A DNA stretch of 64,000 nt from Diphasiastrum complanatum (lineage: Eukaryota > Streptophyta > Lycopodiopsida > Lycopodiales > Lycopodiaceae). Position numbers and translations under genes: made by a program. Of this stretch, positions 21,793-33,803 are shown piece after piece. The notes beneath the pieces were generated by a model. That model was not told where the DNA came from. It worked only from the letters and a program-made list of their open reading frames with translations, and made no database searches. The stretch spans positions 41,568,016 through 41,632,015 of the forward strand of contig CM055092.1 in NCBI GenBank assembly GCA_029204225.1, given 5' to 3'. Position 1 is the stretch's first letter. Every line of letters begins with the position of its first letter.

Positions 21793-22680
21793 TACCTTAG
21801 GAAAAATATGTTGCTGGATATTGATTTGCAGATATAAATGTAATTGTCTAGAACCGTATGTTATTGGATACTTATATTTGAATGGAAAGTACCAAATCTG
21901 AAAATCAAGGTTTTTCTTGTGAGATTCACAATGATATATTTGAGATATTATGCTTCATGAGCTTATTCTTAGATTTATTAAAAGTTCTTGTTTATTTATG
22001 CACTATTATTCTGTGTTTTGATAAATTTATTTGTTATGAAAAAAAATTATTGGATACTTTTTATGCAATCTAATGCATCATTATAATGTTTTGAAAATAT
22101 CTAGATGCCAATATTTAGATGGTATTTAAAATATGATTAATTTATTAATGATTTATGAAAGTACCTATAACACATCTTAGTGAAGAGTTAATCAGCTATA
22201 TGAATTTTAAGTTCATTTTTTGTTTGTGATATTTTTTAAAACAATATCAAATTTGCAATGCACATAATTGTGTAGTTTCTTACTAATGTATTTTTGAAAA
22301 TATGGTATGTGCATTTTGAGGACTTTAAAAAGTCAAAAAGCCTGCACTTAAAAAAATAATTTTACCCAAAAATGTGATTTTATTTTTTATACTTTACTTT
22401 TTAAAGTTTTGAAGGGAACCTTCTTAGGAAAAACCTTTTCAATTACCCACTCAATAGGAAATTGTGTTATAAATTGAATGACTCTAGACATCTTTTCTTT
22501 TTCTAAGTTAAAAAATTAAGCTAAATGTCGAATTTTGAATATTAAAGAACTCTTCAAATCTTATAGAAGATATAAAGAGTTCTTTTTAACTAAAATTCCT
22601 GAACATAAGAAAATAAAGCAAACAAAAAATTAGAATTGTGTTAAAATTAACTTAATCATATATTTTAAAAACATACATTC
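21793..22680. other. AT-rich spacer
   Basis: No feature is recognised. Confidence 0.3.
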
Positions 22681-22683
22681 TAT

Positions 22684-23362
22684 ATTGAGCATAGCAAAGC
22701 AATTATCTGGCCACTATGGAAAGTAAGTTGGCAGACAAAGACAAATTACTATGCTAAGCATAGCAAAACAATTACCTGGCCAATATGGAAGGCAACTTGG
22801 TAGAAATTATCATATTTTATAAGGCTCTATGTCGAATTCTTTATATTGTAAGGCATGCTTATCTCTTGTGCGCAAAGTGCCTTCAGGTCTAGCTAGTTGA
22901 TGTCTCCAACCTTTGAAAGTCTTAATTCTTTGTGGAAAATCTTATTCTTTGAATCACAGTCATCTTCATCTTGTAGTCCTGGTTCCACTATCAACCCTGC
23001 AATTTTCATCAAAATAATTTAGTTTTCCATAACGAGCAAAGAAGCACATAAGAACTCGGACTCTTCGATATGTTCAACATAGTATTGTGTAAACAAAACT
23101 TACAAGAGCTATGCTAGGCATAGCCATCATTGAGTTAAATAAACTATTTCCTATGCCCAACATATCGAATAGGCATAAACAGATAATAGTTGTTATGATC
23201 AACATAGCAGGTGTAAGACGTTGTAAAAGGTTGTTATGTTGAGCGTAGTGTAGCCTCAAAAAGTCAAGGGACTTGCTATGCTCAACATAGGAGGGTAAAA
23301 CTCGACTACCATTCTATATTGAGCATGTCAACCTAAAGTCTTTATGTTATGCTTAGCATAGC
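22684..23362. repeat. Cluster of about ten near-palindromes
   Basis: Variants of a 14-16 bp near-palindrome (CTATGCTNANCATAG type) occur near 22684, 22749, 23067, 23108, 23151, 23193, 23232, 23274, 23314 and 23347. The first two are embedded in a longer direct duplication (22681-22736 and 22747-22805). No coding sequence is present. It could be a retroelement leader or a protein-binding array. Confidence 0.75.
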
Positions 23363-23596
23363 TTACATATTTATTTAGCGAGTCTTTGAAGTTTTTGACC
23401 AAAAAAAGGTTTTAGAAAAAGAGGGAAGTAAGAGTAACTCCGACAATATGTATTAATGCAAGTTTGCAAATTAGATGACTTATCCTATGTTTTGGGTTCT
23501 TTAATAGGAAAAAATTCAACTATACAATTGAAAAAAGGTAGAGTGAAGAAAGCTAAAAGTAAAACTAATAAGGGTAATAAGAAGAAAGCTTAGAGG

Positions 23597-23687
23597 CATT
23601 CAAAAATCAGTCCACTTGTTGTTTGGACTGATGAATTATATCAAAGCTTTGAGGCTTTGAAGATGCTAGTGTCTACCACCCCTATCT
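23597..23687 (+). pseudogene. pol: Ty3/gypsy RT-RNase H linker fragment
   Basis: The short frame LVVWTDELYQSFEALKML then STTPIL matches the region just before gypsy RNase H, as at 43310-43395. It is cut at 23687 by an LTR that starts TGTCGGAAAT. Confidence 0.75.
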
Positions 23688-24872
23688 TGTCGGAAATAGG
23701 TAGATAATGGAATGCAGAAAGTTCCTACTTCCAATGCATGACTATGCCTATAAAAGATTGAACAAAGCAGTAGTGATGGAAATCACATTCAATCTTTAGC
23801 AACTAACTTTTTCTAGATACTAAGTGATTACATAGCCAAACATAAAGTATTGAATTTTTCAAACGAATTCTATCAGTTACAAAAGCAATACAAAGATGCA
23901 TGCATTCTGACATTAACTGAACGCAATAAGAAATAATATTGATTCAGAAAAATAAAATCAGATGCTAATGAGTGCAAGACAATAGTAGATACAAACCACA
24001 CACTCTAAGCTATCTCTGAGTATCTGAGAATAAGTCTGATAATCAGCAGCTCTGTTGATAAGCAGTCGCGCAATAGCAACTCTAAAATAAATCTCTAAAA
24101 GACTGAGCTAGAATGCTCAAGAAAGTTCAAGCTTGATTACAATACTTTTTAATTATGAACGATGTGCTTGATGAGAGCATAGGAAGTGTCATGTAATAAC
24201 ACTCAACTCCTTCATAATTCACAATGTTGATTCGCTACATGAAAAGAGATGTATGAACAGCTGATTTATACTAAGTAATTAGGTCGTCAAATGCAATTGC
24301 CAGTTGGCTGGAGTCTGTTGGCATTCATCCAGTTCTTTTTCATAAATTGATTGCTGATAAGCGATGAAAATTGGTCGTAAACAGTCTGTCTGCATAAATG
24401 AACTAAAACTGTTATTCTGCAGAAATGAACTAAAACTATCATAGGTGACAGTGTTGCAAAAAGACGACAGTGTCGGCTTTTTGCCCAAAGTCATTTCCTT
24501 AACATTTGAGGCACTTTGAAAAATGCGAAAAATGCGACTTTGCAGTTTTACTCGCAAATCCTGATAGGCGAAAAATGCGAAAAATGTGACACTGCATTTT
24601 TACACGTAATTTCTGATAGGCGATAGTGTCGCTAAAATGCAAAAAATGCGACACTATAATTTTACTCGTAATTCTTGACAGGCGACAGAATCTGGATTGT
24701 AAAGAGAGAGAAAAAAATACAACACTGTTGTCAAACTCTGTGTATTTCTGCAGACTGTGTATAAACACTTGTAATTCTATAGACTGTATAAAAACACGGG
24801 AAAATCCGTAGAACTTGGATGAGGATTAAAACCAATTAGTCGATTAGTAAGAAGAACAATAATAATCCAGCA
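23688..24872 (-). repeat. 3' LTR of an old minus-strand copia (1185 bp)
   Basis: Minus strand from TGCTGGATTATTATTG at 24872 to TTTCCGACA at 23688. A purine tract (AAGGGAAAG) sits immediately upstream, and the RNase H end of the copia at 24880-25387 lies just beyond it, so this is its 3' LTR. It contains repeated GCGAAAAATGCGAC-type words near 24430-24690 and a TATA-like TGTATAAAAACAC on the plus strand near 24785. No matching 5' LTR is in the window. Confidence 0.7.
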
Positions 24873-24879
24873 CTTTCCC

Positions 24880-25387
24880 TTAATCTAAATCCTTGAATGC
24901 CTTGACCTTCAAACTTAGTTCTACATGGAATCTTCTGTGTGCTTCCAAACTTAATGCTTTGGTAAAAATATCTACTATCATATCTTGCATTCTACAATAC
25001 TACAATTTGACCTCTTCATTGAGAACTTTGCTTCTGACAAAAAGATACTTCTATTCAATATGCTTACTCCTAAAATAAAATCTAGGGTTGGCTGATAAGG
25101 CAATGGCACTTTGATTATCACAAAATAATAATGTCGGAGTAGATTGATTTTCGATATCTGAGAGTAAGTTTCCAACCAAATTGCTTTCTTTGTAGCTTGA
25201 GAGGCTGGGATATACTCTATTATTAATTAAAAGCACCACAATATTGCCTCCAATAAAGATATTGAATGCACTAGTGGACTTTCTATCCACTTTGTCACCT
25301 GTAAAATCTAAGTCCGAGTAGGCAACCATTGATAGATCTTCCCTTTTGTAAAATAATCCATAATCAAGTGTGGAAAATACATATCTC
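24880..25387 (-). pseudogene. pol: Older copia, RNase H part (left of the nested insertion)
   Basis: Minus-strand RNase H: STLDYGLFYKREDLSMVAYS, KVDRKSTSAF, FCDNQSAIALSANP, then a frameshift and DIFTKALSLEAHR near the end. It continues the reverse transcriptase at 31328-32521; the two halves are separated by the element at 25393-31322. The junction reads ...KRI / RYVF across the insertion. Confidence 0.93.
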
Positions 25388-25392
25388 AAGAT

Positions 25393-26077
25393 TGTGAAAA
25401 ATTGCCTACATTGGCAAATCTAGCCATGTAGTACATTTTGTCAATATTGTTTGTTGGTTACTTGAATGGCCAAAGTGCCACTTGCACATACACACCTAAA
25501 GTAGGTTACCACGAGCCAAGAGGAGTGGTTGTGTCCATTTGGTAGTGATTCCTACTTTGTAGGATCTAGACCATGATTTATGATGACATTTGTACCTACC
25601 ATGCACCTACCAAGCATGACTCTTGGATCTAGGCTAGGGTTTTTCACATTAGGGCAAGAAACTGGAGTCTACTTCCTTATTACATGTTGGATTTTCACCT
25701 AACTTTGCAAAAGAAGTGTGTTTTACTATGTATTCTCATTCTCCATAGTGAGAAGATAGAAACTTTTTGGAGCCTCAAGGAGAAACTCGAGTTTCCTCTC
25801 ATTGTATGGTGATTACTCTTGATTTCCAATGAAACCCATCTTTGGCACTTTGTAAACACTGTCTACAGGCCGTACTACAGCCTTATTTCCACACGTGTGG
25901 AGTTGGATTATACTAATTGATCAATGCTTTGATTGTCTCTACTTGTTTCCTATCAAGCTGCTAAACTAGATCTTGTTTTCTGATGACTAGTTTCTGATAG
26001 ATTGTTTAACAAGCATACAATGACCTTGTGGATCATTCAAAGATCCATTTATGGTCCTTAGTACTGTACTTTTCACA
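25393..26077 (+). repeat. 5' LTR of the nested copia
   Basis: TGTGAAAAATTGCC...GTACTTTTCACA, bounded on the left by the AAGAT duplication and on the right by the primer site. It contains the 12-bp palindrome CCACACGTGTGG at 25889-25900 (a G-box core). Confidence 0.97.
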
Positions 26078-26092
26078 TGGTATCAGAGCCAA
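26078..26092 (+). promoter_or_regulatory. Primer binding site, initiator tRNA-Met
   Basis: TGGTATCAGAGCCAA, directly after the LTR. A leader of about 615 bp without gene content follows to the gag start. Confidence 0.95.
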
Positions 26093-26708
26093 GTACAAGG
26101 CCATTGATCTATGTTTGAATCTAATCCAGTTTTAGCAAGTTTTGGTGCAAAAAGCTAGTATTGGAAGGGCGAGCTGGTATCCAGGTTTTGGTGAGGGGAT
26201 TTGATCCCAAACTTTTTCAAGATAACAATCCATATTGTTCACATGTGTGGGCATCTCTGAACTAGCATTTAATAACCCATATTCATTGGATCATAGAAAA
26301 TTCATTTGGTGTCAATCTGATGTAATTTTTGGTGCAAATCCTAGGATAAGCTACCAAGATCACTTGCCATTGATTAGTTTTGAATTTGTTTCATGAAAAC
26401 TAATTAATCTAGGCTGATTTCAGACCTTCTTAAAGTGGAAACCAGGTCTTGAAAGTACATTAAAGTGAATGAGAGAGATAGAGTCAGTTTTTGTCCAAGA
26501 ACAGCCAAGATTGGCAAGATTTGCTTGAGTGTAGTTTTCATCTCATCTTATCTTCATTCCAGCTTGTGAGGGAGTGATAGAACTGTGATTACAAATCCAT
26601 CTGTTGGATTAGAAGTCAACATTTGAGTGAAACACTGCAAGTTAGAAACCTTTGTGAGTTTCAGGTCCAAACAAATCTATATCTTGTGTGTAGAATCTTG
26701 CTAGTAAG

Positions 26709-28181
26709 ATGGGATCAGTGGGAGCCTACCTTCTAGAAGCTAGTGAGAGGTTAAATTCTACCAATTATGCTATTTGGAAAGTGAGGATGGAGTCACTAAT
26801 GGTGCTCCAGGATCTTTATGAGTTTCTAATAGATGATGAAGATGAACCTCTAGGTGCACAGGAATTAGTGAGATACAAGAAGAGGTCTAGGCTTGCACTT
26901 CACTGTATTAAGATGAATGTAAGCAATGATCTTTTAAGGGAAGTATCATCATGTAAGAGTGCTAAAGAGGCTTGGGAATCTTTAAAATCTATCTATGAGT
27001 CTAGTAACACTTCGAGGGTTCTCATGCTTAGGAATCAAATTCTACAAAGCATGAAGAGGAGTGATGAGAGTGCACAAGATTATGTGCTAAGAATCAAGTC
27101 TCTCAATAGGGAGTTAGCTTCCATTGGAGAGAAGATTCAAGATAGTGAGCTTGTTCCGATTGTCCTCAATGGTCTAGGGAGTGGCTTTACAAATTTGGTC
27201 CAAAGCTTTGCAATCCAAGACACTTTGCCTACTATAGAAAAGCTACACAGTGTATTAGTAGCTGAAGAGTGTAGGATGTTGCATACCAATGCAAGAATGA
27301 ATGCTATTTCTCTGCAGGATGGTGATGAGAAAGCTAATTTCTCATTCAAAAGCAAGAAGAAGACCAATGGCAAGAAGAAGCACTTCAAGGAGACCAAGGA
27401 GGAGGAGGAGGCTTCAAGCTCAAAGGGCAAGATCAAAGACAAGTCCAAGTACAAATGTTTTTTCTGTGGAAAGAAAGGACATTTTGCATCAGAATGTCTC
27501 AAGAAGAAGAAGGCACAAGAGGGCAAACAAAGCAACATTGCACATCAGGAGGAGGAGGAGGATGAAGAGTCATCCTTGATGGTTTCCAACAAACCACCAT
27601 CATCCAAGAGCAACACCAATGATTCTTGGTGGATTGATAGTGGGGCAAGTTCCCACATGACATATCAAAAGGACATATTCTCCAACTTACTTTCTTACAA
27701 TGATTTACATAGATCAATCTATACTGCAAGTAGTCAAGAATGTAAGATAAGTGGAATAGGAACAATTACCTTGTATGTGGGATCATCCAAAAGGATGAAT
27801 CTTGATAATGTTCTTTATGTTCCTAAGTTAACCAAGAATTTGCTTAGTGTTGGCCAGTTAATGAATAATGGCCTAGATGTACAATTTAAGCATGGAGTTT
27901 GTTCCATCCTTAGAAATGATGAATGTATAGCCAAAGGCTTTAAGCAAGGTAGATTGTTTAAGCTTGATGCTAATATTGCAGTGGAGAGTGTTAACTTGGC
28001 AAAGATGGAGTTATCAAACGTGGAACTGTGGCACAAAAGGTTGGGCCACCCCAACTACAAAGCCATGGAATCTATGGTTGCAAAGGAGCTTGCAGGAGGA
28101 CTCCCCAAGCATTTATCAAAGTGTGGGAAGAGATGTGCTACCCTTCTCAAGATCTACATCAAGAACAAACTCTCCTCTTGA
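26709..28181 (+). CDS. gag-pr: Copia gag, protease and GAG-pre-integrase domain
   Basis: 490 codons from ATG. The gag capsid (LNSTNYAIWKVRMESLM, CIKMNVSNDLLREVSS) spans residues 1-200. A basic stretch is followed by the CCHC knuckle CFFCGKKGHFASEC at about 250. The aspartic protease active site WWIDSGASSHMTY is at about 310, then NVLYVPKLTKNLLSVGQL. The integrase zinc domain begins with LWHKRLGHPNYKAME at about 435. A frameshift near 28130, inside the CCHC of integrase, ends the frame early at 28181; the next frame continues pol. The start is supported by the related ATG context at 50085. Confidence 0.93.
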   Translation: MGSVGAYLLEASERLNSTNYAIWKVRMESLMVLQDLYEFLIDDEDEPLGAQELVRYKKRSRLALHCIKMNVSNDLLREVSSCKSAKEAWESLKSIYESSNTSRVLMLRNQILQSMKRSDESAQDYVLRIKSLNRELASIGEKIQDSELVPIVLNGLGSGFTNLVQSFAIQDTLPTIEKLHSVLVAEECRMLHTNARMNAISLQDGDEKANFSFKSKKKTNGKKKHFKETKEEEEASSSKGKIKDKSKYKCFFCGKKGHFASECLKKKKAQEGKQSNIAHQEEEEDEESSLMVSNKPPSSKSNTNDSWWIDSGASSHMTYQKDIFSNLLSYNDLHRSIYTASSQECKISGIGTITLYVGSSKRMNLDNVLYVPKLTKNLLSVGQLMNNGLDVQFKHGVCSILRNDECIAKGFKQGRLFKLDANIAVESVNLAKMELSNVELWHKRLGHPNYKAMESMVAKELAGGLPKHLSKCGKRCATLLKIYIKNKLSS

Positions 28182-29065
28182 ACTCATCCATTCGGATGTC
28201 CATAGTTTTTTACATGAGTCTAATGGTGGTGCCAAGTACTATGTAATCTTCATTGATGACTATTCTAGATTTTGTTGGATGTACCTCTTGTCTAGCAAAT
28301 CAATGGTGTTTGATTCTTTTGTAAAGTTCAAGACTTTGGTAGAAAATCAACTTAGTACCAAAATTAAGGTATTAAGGAGTGATAATGGAGGTGAATATAT
28401 CTCCATTAAGTTGATTGACTTTTGTAGTTCTAATGGCATAAAAAGGGAGTTGTCATGTCCATACACCCCTCAACAAAATGGAGTGAGTGAGAGAAGAAAT
28501 AGATCTCTTTGTGAGTGTGCTAAGGCCTTAAGGCTAGATGCTTCTCTATCCAAACCATTTTGGGGAGAAGCAATAACTTGTGCTAACTATTTGTGCAATA
28601 GATTGCCAAACCAAGCCATTGAAGGAATCACACCATTTGAAGCTCTATTTGGAGAGAAGCCCAATCTCAAGGATCTCAAAGTTTTTGGATCCACTTGCTA
28701 TGTACACCAATCCTTGGATAAGAGAAGGAAGGATGATGCAACATCCATCAAAGGCATCTTTGTGTGATATGGTGAGAATAGCAAAGGTTATAGAGTCTTC
28801 AATCCCATCACTAGCAAGGTGATAGTGAGTAGGGATGTTATTTTTTATTAAGGACATGCTTGTGATTTGGATGATAATGCTACTAATCATCTTGATGCCA
28901 AGGATCATGTTAGGATGGAAGTGAAGAAGAACTTGAGGATCCACCTCAAGATGCAAGAACTCCAAGAACTCCAAGAAGATCTACAAAGGCAAGATCCGAG
29001 CCATTGAGGCTCGTGATCAAAGGGAAGGCTCATCATCTTTCACATCTTACACCTTTCTTACTTCA
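28125..29065 (+). pseudogene. int: Copia integrase and linker, frameshifted
   Basis: The frame continuing to 28767 holds the full catalytic triad: Asp in LELIHSDVHSF, Asp in LRSDNGGEYIS, Glu in NGVSERRNRSL. A TGA ends it at about 28765 (IKGIFV then stop). The downstream GYRVFNPITSKVIVSRDVIF continues in the same frame but meets further stops and a shift in the acidic linker. The copy at 18912-19621 keeps this linker open. Confidence 0.9.
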
Positions 29066-30666
29066 ATGTTAGATGAGCCAACATGCTATGAAGATGCTTG
29101 TAAGTCTAAAAGTTGGATGGATGCTATGCAAGTAGAGTATGATGCTCTTATTGAGAATCATACTTGGGATCTTGTGGATCTTTCTCAAGGGAAGAAACCT
29201 CTTAATTGCAAGTGGGTCTTTAGATTGAAGTATAATCAAGATGGATCAATAAGCAAGCATAAAGCTAGGCTTGTTGCCAAAGGTTTTTTAAAGGCATTGA
29301 TTATGATGAGACTTTTGCTCCTGTGGCTAAGCTTGTTACTATCAGGTTGATCATTAGTCTTGCTACAACCTTCAATTGGGAGCTATTCCAACTTGACTTC
29401 AAAAATGCATTCCTCAATGGTTATTTAGAGGAAGAGATCTACATGAGGCAACCCGAGGGCTTCATCAAGGCAAAGCATGAAGGAAAGGTGTGTTTTTTGA
29501 AGAAGAGCCTTTATGGGCTCAAGCAAGCACCTAGAGCATGGTACTCTAGGATAAACTCTTTTCTCATTTCCATCAATTTTGTAATGAGTGCCTATGATTC
29601 ATCATTGTATATAAGTTTTCATGATGGCATGATCATTATTCTTGTTTTGTATGTAGATGACATTATCTTGAGTGGTAATGATCTAGATGGAATTAGAGAT
29701 GTAAAAATTGTTTTATCAGAAGAGTTTAAGATGGTAGATCTCGGCCTATTGAGCTTCATTCTTGGAATAGAGGTAATTAGAGGATGTGATTTTAGCTTCA
29801 TTTGTCAATCTAAATATGCTACATCTATCCTAGATAGATTTGGAATGAAGAATTGTAAAGGCATTGAGACACCAATGGAGCAACATGTAAAAGCATCTAT
29901 TGGTTGTGATGAAGCATCCTTTGAGGACATCACATTATATAGAAGGCTTATTGGCTCCTTGATCTATTTATTTATAGCTAGACCTAATCTTAGTTATAGT
30001 GTTGGAAAGTTAAGCCAATTCATGCAAAGTCCTCTAGTTTCACATTGGAAGATGGCCAAAAGAGTTCTTAGATACATTTCATCCACTAAGAATTTTGGTA
30101 TTTTGTATAGAGGAACTAATCTTGGCTTAAGAGCCTATAGTGACTCGGATTTTGTAGGTGACAAAGTGGATAGAAGATCAACAAGTGCCTTTTCCACCTT
30201 TCTATATGATGGAGTAGTATCATGGCTTTCCAAAAAGCAAGATACCATCTCCCTATCTTCCACAAAATCCGAATACAAGGCCTTGACATCAACATGCAAG
30301 GAGGTCTTGTGGCTCAAACGGCTATTGGTGGAGCTTCATGTCATGGAGGAGGAGATCCCTATCATCTATTGTGACAACCAATCATCCCAATCACTTGCAA
30401 CTAATCCTACATTCCATGCAATGAGCAAACACATCGAAATTGCTCATCATTTCGTGAGGGAAAAAGTGCAAGCTAAAGAGATCAAGCTCCAACACGTGCC
30501 ATCATCAAGTTGCTTGGCTGATTTGTTTACTAAACCTTTACCTAAAGATTCATTTGTCAAGCTTAGATCTTCAATTGGAGTTATTCATAAAAGCATTGTG
30601 ATCTCCAAGGCTAGATTTGAGGAGGAGTGTGAGAAATTGCCTACATTATCAAATCTAGCCATGTAG
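29066..30666 (+). pseudogene. pol: Copia reverse transcriptase-RNase H
   Basis: Reverse transcriptase starts in one frame (DAMQVEYDALIENHTWDLVD) to about 29285, then shifts by a small deletion at KARLVAKGF. A 447-codon frame (29323-30666) carries FQLDFKNAFLNGYLEEEIYM, the active site LVLYVDDIILSGND, RNase H blocks DSDFVGDKVDRRSTSAF and IIYCDNQSSQSLA, and ADLFTKPLPKDSF. The stop lies 39 bases inside the 3' LTR, so the polyprotein end overlaps the LTR start. Confidence 0.95.
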
Positions 30667-31322
30667 AATATTGTACATTTTGTCAATATTGTTTGTTAGT
30701 TACTTGAATGGCCAAAGTGCCACTTGTAATACACACCTAAATTAGGTTACCACGAGTCAAGAGGAGTGGTTGTGTCCATTTGGTAGTGATTCCTACTTTT
30801 TAGGATCTAGACCATGATTTATGATGACATTTGTACCTACCATGCACCTACCAAGCATGACTCTTGGATCTAGGCTAGGGTTTTTCACATTAGGGCAAGA
30901 AACTGGAGTCTACTTCCTTATTACATGCTGGATTTTCACCTCCTAACTTTGCAAAGGAAGTGTGTTTTACTATGTATTCCCATTCTCCATAGTGAGAAGA
31001 TAAGAAACTTTTTGGAGCCTCAAGGAGAAACTCGAGTTTCCTCTCATTGTATGGTGATTACTCTTGATTTCCAATGAAACCCAGCTTTGGCACTTTTTAA
31101 ACACTGTCTACAGGCCGTACTACAGCCTTATTTCCACACGTGTGGAGTTGGATTATACTAATTGATCAATGCTTTGATTGTCTCTACTTGTTTCCTATCA
31201 AGCTGCTAAACTATATCTTGTTTTCTGATGACTAGTTTCTGATAGATTGTTTAACAAGCATACAATCACCTTATGGATAATTCAAAGATCCATTTATGGT
31301 CCTTAGTACTGTACTTTTCACA
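30628..31322 (+). repeat. 3' LTR of the nested copia
   Basis: TGTGAGAAATTGCC...GTACTTTTCACA, followed by AAGAT. It carries the CCACACGTGTGG palindrome at 31134-31145. Confidence 0.97.
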
Positions 31323-31327
31323 AAGAT

Positions 31328-32521
31328 TCTTTTGGCTGATTTCCAAAGGCGAATCTTTGGATCTTGCATGAATTGGCTCAATTTATGCACACTAAAGCTC
31401 AAATCGGGCCTAGTAATAGTCAACCAAATAAAGGAGCCAATAAGACTCCTATAAAGGGTGATAACCTTGAAGGATATTTCATCCCCTTTGATAGGATCTT
31501 TTACAATATGCTCCATGGGAGTATCAATGCTTTTATAATTTTTTGAATGAAATTTCTTAAGCATAGAGAGAGCATATCTAGATTGACTAATAAATGCATG
31601 ATTTTGAAAAAGATCTACTTCTAGGCCTAAGATGTAGTGAAGCTCACCTAGATCTTGCATTTTGAATTCATTACTTAGAGCACCCTTTGTCTCATCAACA
31701 AGTTTCATGAAATTTCCACGCAAGATTATATCATCTATATATATGATGAGAATAACAAGATTGCTATTTACAAACTCTATATACAAGGATGGATCATAGG
31801 CACTTAGATTGAATCCAAGTGATAAGAGATATGACTTGAGCCTTGCATACCAAGAACTTGGGGCTTGCTTGATCTCATAAAGGCTTTTGAATAATAAGCA
31901 TCATTTGGATTCATCACCATCTTTGATAAAACCCTCAAGTTGCTCCATATATATCTCTTCCTCAAGATAGCCATTGAGGAAGGCGTTAGATACATCAAGT
32001 TGGAACATCCTCCACTTGAAATAGCATGCAATAGAGATGATAATCATTATAGTGACCATCTTGGCCATGTATGATGCAAATGTGTCTTCATAATCAAGGC
32101 CATGGATTTGAGCATATCCTTTGGCACAATGTCTTGCCTTGAACTTATTGACAGATCCATCATTGTTGTACTTCACTCTCAACACCCATTTGCATCCAAT
32201 AACGTGCTTGTTGATGGGTGGATCCACGAGCTCCCAAGTATGATTGGAAATTAAGGCTTCATACTCCTTTGACATAGCTTCATACCACTCCTTTGATTGG
32301 AGTGCATCTTGGACATTGCTTGGCTCATCATGAGAGATGAAAAATGCATGATATGAGGTGCCATCCTCACTTGCTTGTCTTTTTCCATAGATGTGAGCCT
32401 CCTCGGTTCGGATCTCTCTGCCGTAGATCTTCTTTGTGTAATAGCTTGAAGATGTTCCTCCTCAACCCTCAACGCCTCCACATCTTCTCAAACCATGTGA
32501 ATGATCTCCTAAGATGTGTGT
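31328..32521 (-). pseudogene. pol: Older copia, linker and reverse transcriptase (right of the nested insertion)
   Basis: Minus strand. A pre-RT linker (32481-32251) leads into RT: NHTWELVDPPINKHVIGCKW, FQLDVSNAFLNGYLEEEIYM, then a frameshift near 31880. The active site is LIIYIDDIILRGN (YIDD instead of YVDD), followed by LSFSVHKLSQFMQDPKI. It ends at the AAGAT duplication and resumes at 25387. On its 5' side it is cut at 32521 by another LTR, so integrase and gag are absent. Confidence 0.93.
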
Positions 32522-32952
32522 TGTGAAAGTGCTGTAGTTTTGGACCATAAATGGATCTACACAAGATCCACAAGAGTGATTGGATGCTTGCTTAACAATC
32601 TATTGCAGAACTAGACACAAAAAATTGATCTAGAATGTCAATTTGACATTCAACAAGTAAGAACAATAAAAAGCATTGATCATAGATGAAATCCGAGTCC
32701 ACACGTGTAAACCATACCTGCTGTAAAGCCTAAAGATAGATAATGAGGTCAATATCACTTTGGTTGCATTTAGATCACAAACACACAATACAAAGGCGTA
32801 GTAGCTCGAGATTTGCCAATGAGCTCCAAAAATATTCTAAGTGCTCACTATGGGAGGATGGAATACATACTAAAATCTTCTTACTTTGTAAAGTTAGGTG
32901 AATTTCCAGCATCTAATAAGGAATTTAACTCAGCTTTCTTGCCCTAATTTTC
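32522..32952 (-). repeat. Copia 3' LTR, distal part
   Basis: Minus-strand LTR whose 3' end (CTTTCACA) is at 32522. It aligns with the second part of the LTR at 25393-26077, including ATAAATGGATC and the CCACACGTGT core near 32700. It is interrupted at 32952 by the element at 32953-37257; its first part resumes at 37258-37516. Confidence 0.85.
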
Positions 32953-33788
32953 TGTTAAAATTGGCAAAAGCTAACTTTATCATATCTTGTGAGTACCATT
33001 ATGAGTATTACATATCATCATAAGACGTGTGGAGCCTGTTCCCACGTGTGAAATAAATGCATTTATCATTTAGATGAGTCATATAGGTTGTACATACCAT
33101 TTCATTTGAGATCTAGTGGCTAAAATGGCCAAAATGTAGGTTTCTAGCTATATGCCACTTGGCATCATTTTATTGGTAGGAAAAGATATTTCACATGGAT
33201 AGGAGTGATATCACACGTGCCAAGGATTGTCACATGTGTGAAAACATCAGTAGTAGGTGAGATCCAACTTGTAGTAGATATTTGTGCAAGTCCCTATAAA
33301 TTAGGAAAATTGCCTAAAATCAAGGGAGGTGGCTATAAGGTAGGAAACTTGGTCCATGTGCCATATTGATGATTATTGGTGGATCCTTTGATGAGTAGGC
33401 ACTCTCACACGTGCCAAATCAGCTGAGTAAGCATCATCTCTTGTGTATATATGGTGGCTCATTTGGCCATAATTGACAAGAAAGCTAAATCTTGGTTTTG
33501 GTGCATTTCTTGAGTAATCTCTCCATTTGTCTTGTGATTTTATGCTTCTAATGGTTTCTAAGCTTAGTGTACTTCATTATTTTCTGGTAGTCCGTAATCT
33601 GACAGGTAATCACACGTGTGAAACCACCAAGTACAAGTTTTGATCATATTTGATTGTTCTTGTTAGATTTGTTGATGTAGATCTGATCTAGTGCTATCTA
33701 ATCTTGTGTAGATTGGTAGATAAATCTAATCTAACACCCAATCACACTTGTGGATCTGATTTGGATCCATTTTTGTTGTACTTTCACA
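32953..33788 (+). repeat. 5' LTR of the non-autonomous element
   Basis: 836 bp, TG...CA. Several ACACGTG cores are present (33041, 33212, 33403, 33611), with a TATA-like GTGTATATATGG near 33441. Confidence 0.9.
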
Positions 33789-33803
33789 TGGTATCAGAGC
33801 CAA
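33789..33803 (+). promoter_or_regulatory. Primer binding site, initiator tRNA-Met
   Basis: TGGTATCAGAGCCAA directly after the LTR at 33788. Confidence 0.95.

Larger units (their letters stand above)
25393..31322 (+). mobile_element. Nearly complete Ty1/copia retrotransposon (5.9 kb)
   Basis: Two LTRs of 685 and 695 bp (25393-26077 and 30628-31322), a tRNA-Met primer site, gag-pol, a purine tract (TGAGGAGGAG) and a perfect 5-bp target duplication, AAGAT, at 25388-25392 and 31323-31327. About twenty substitutions and a few indels separate the LTRs by eye, so insertion was fairly recent but not immediate. It sits inside the RNase H region of an older copia in the opposite orientation. Several frameshifts and stops in pol make this copy non-autonomous now. 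Confidence 0.97.

Noticed and set aside
27137-27538. 133-codon minus-strand frame across copia gag
   Set aside because: Shadow of the gag coding strand, rich in Leu/Phe/Ser as expected from the complement of Lys/Glu codons.
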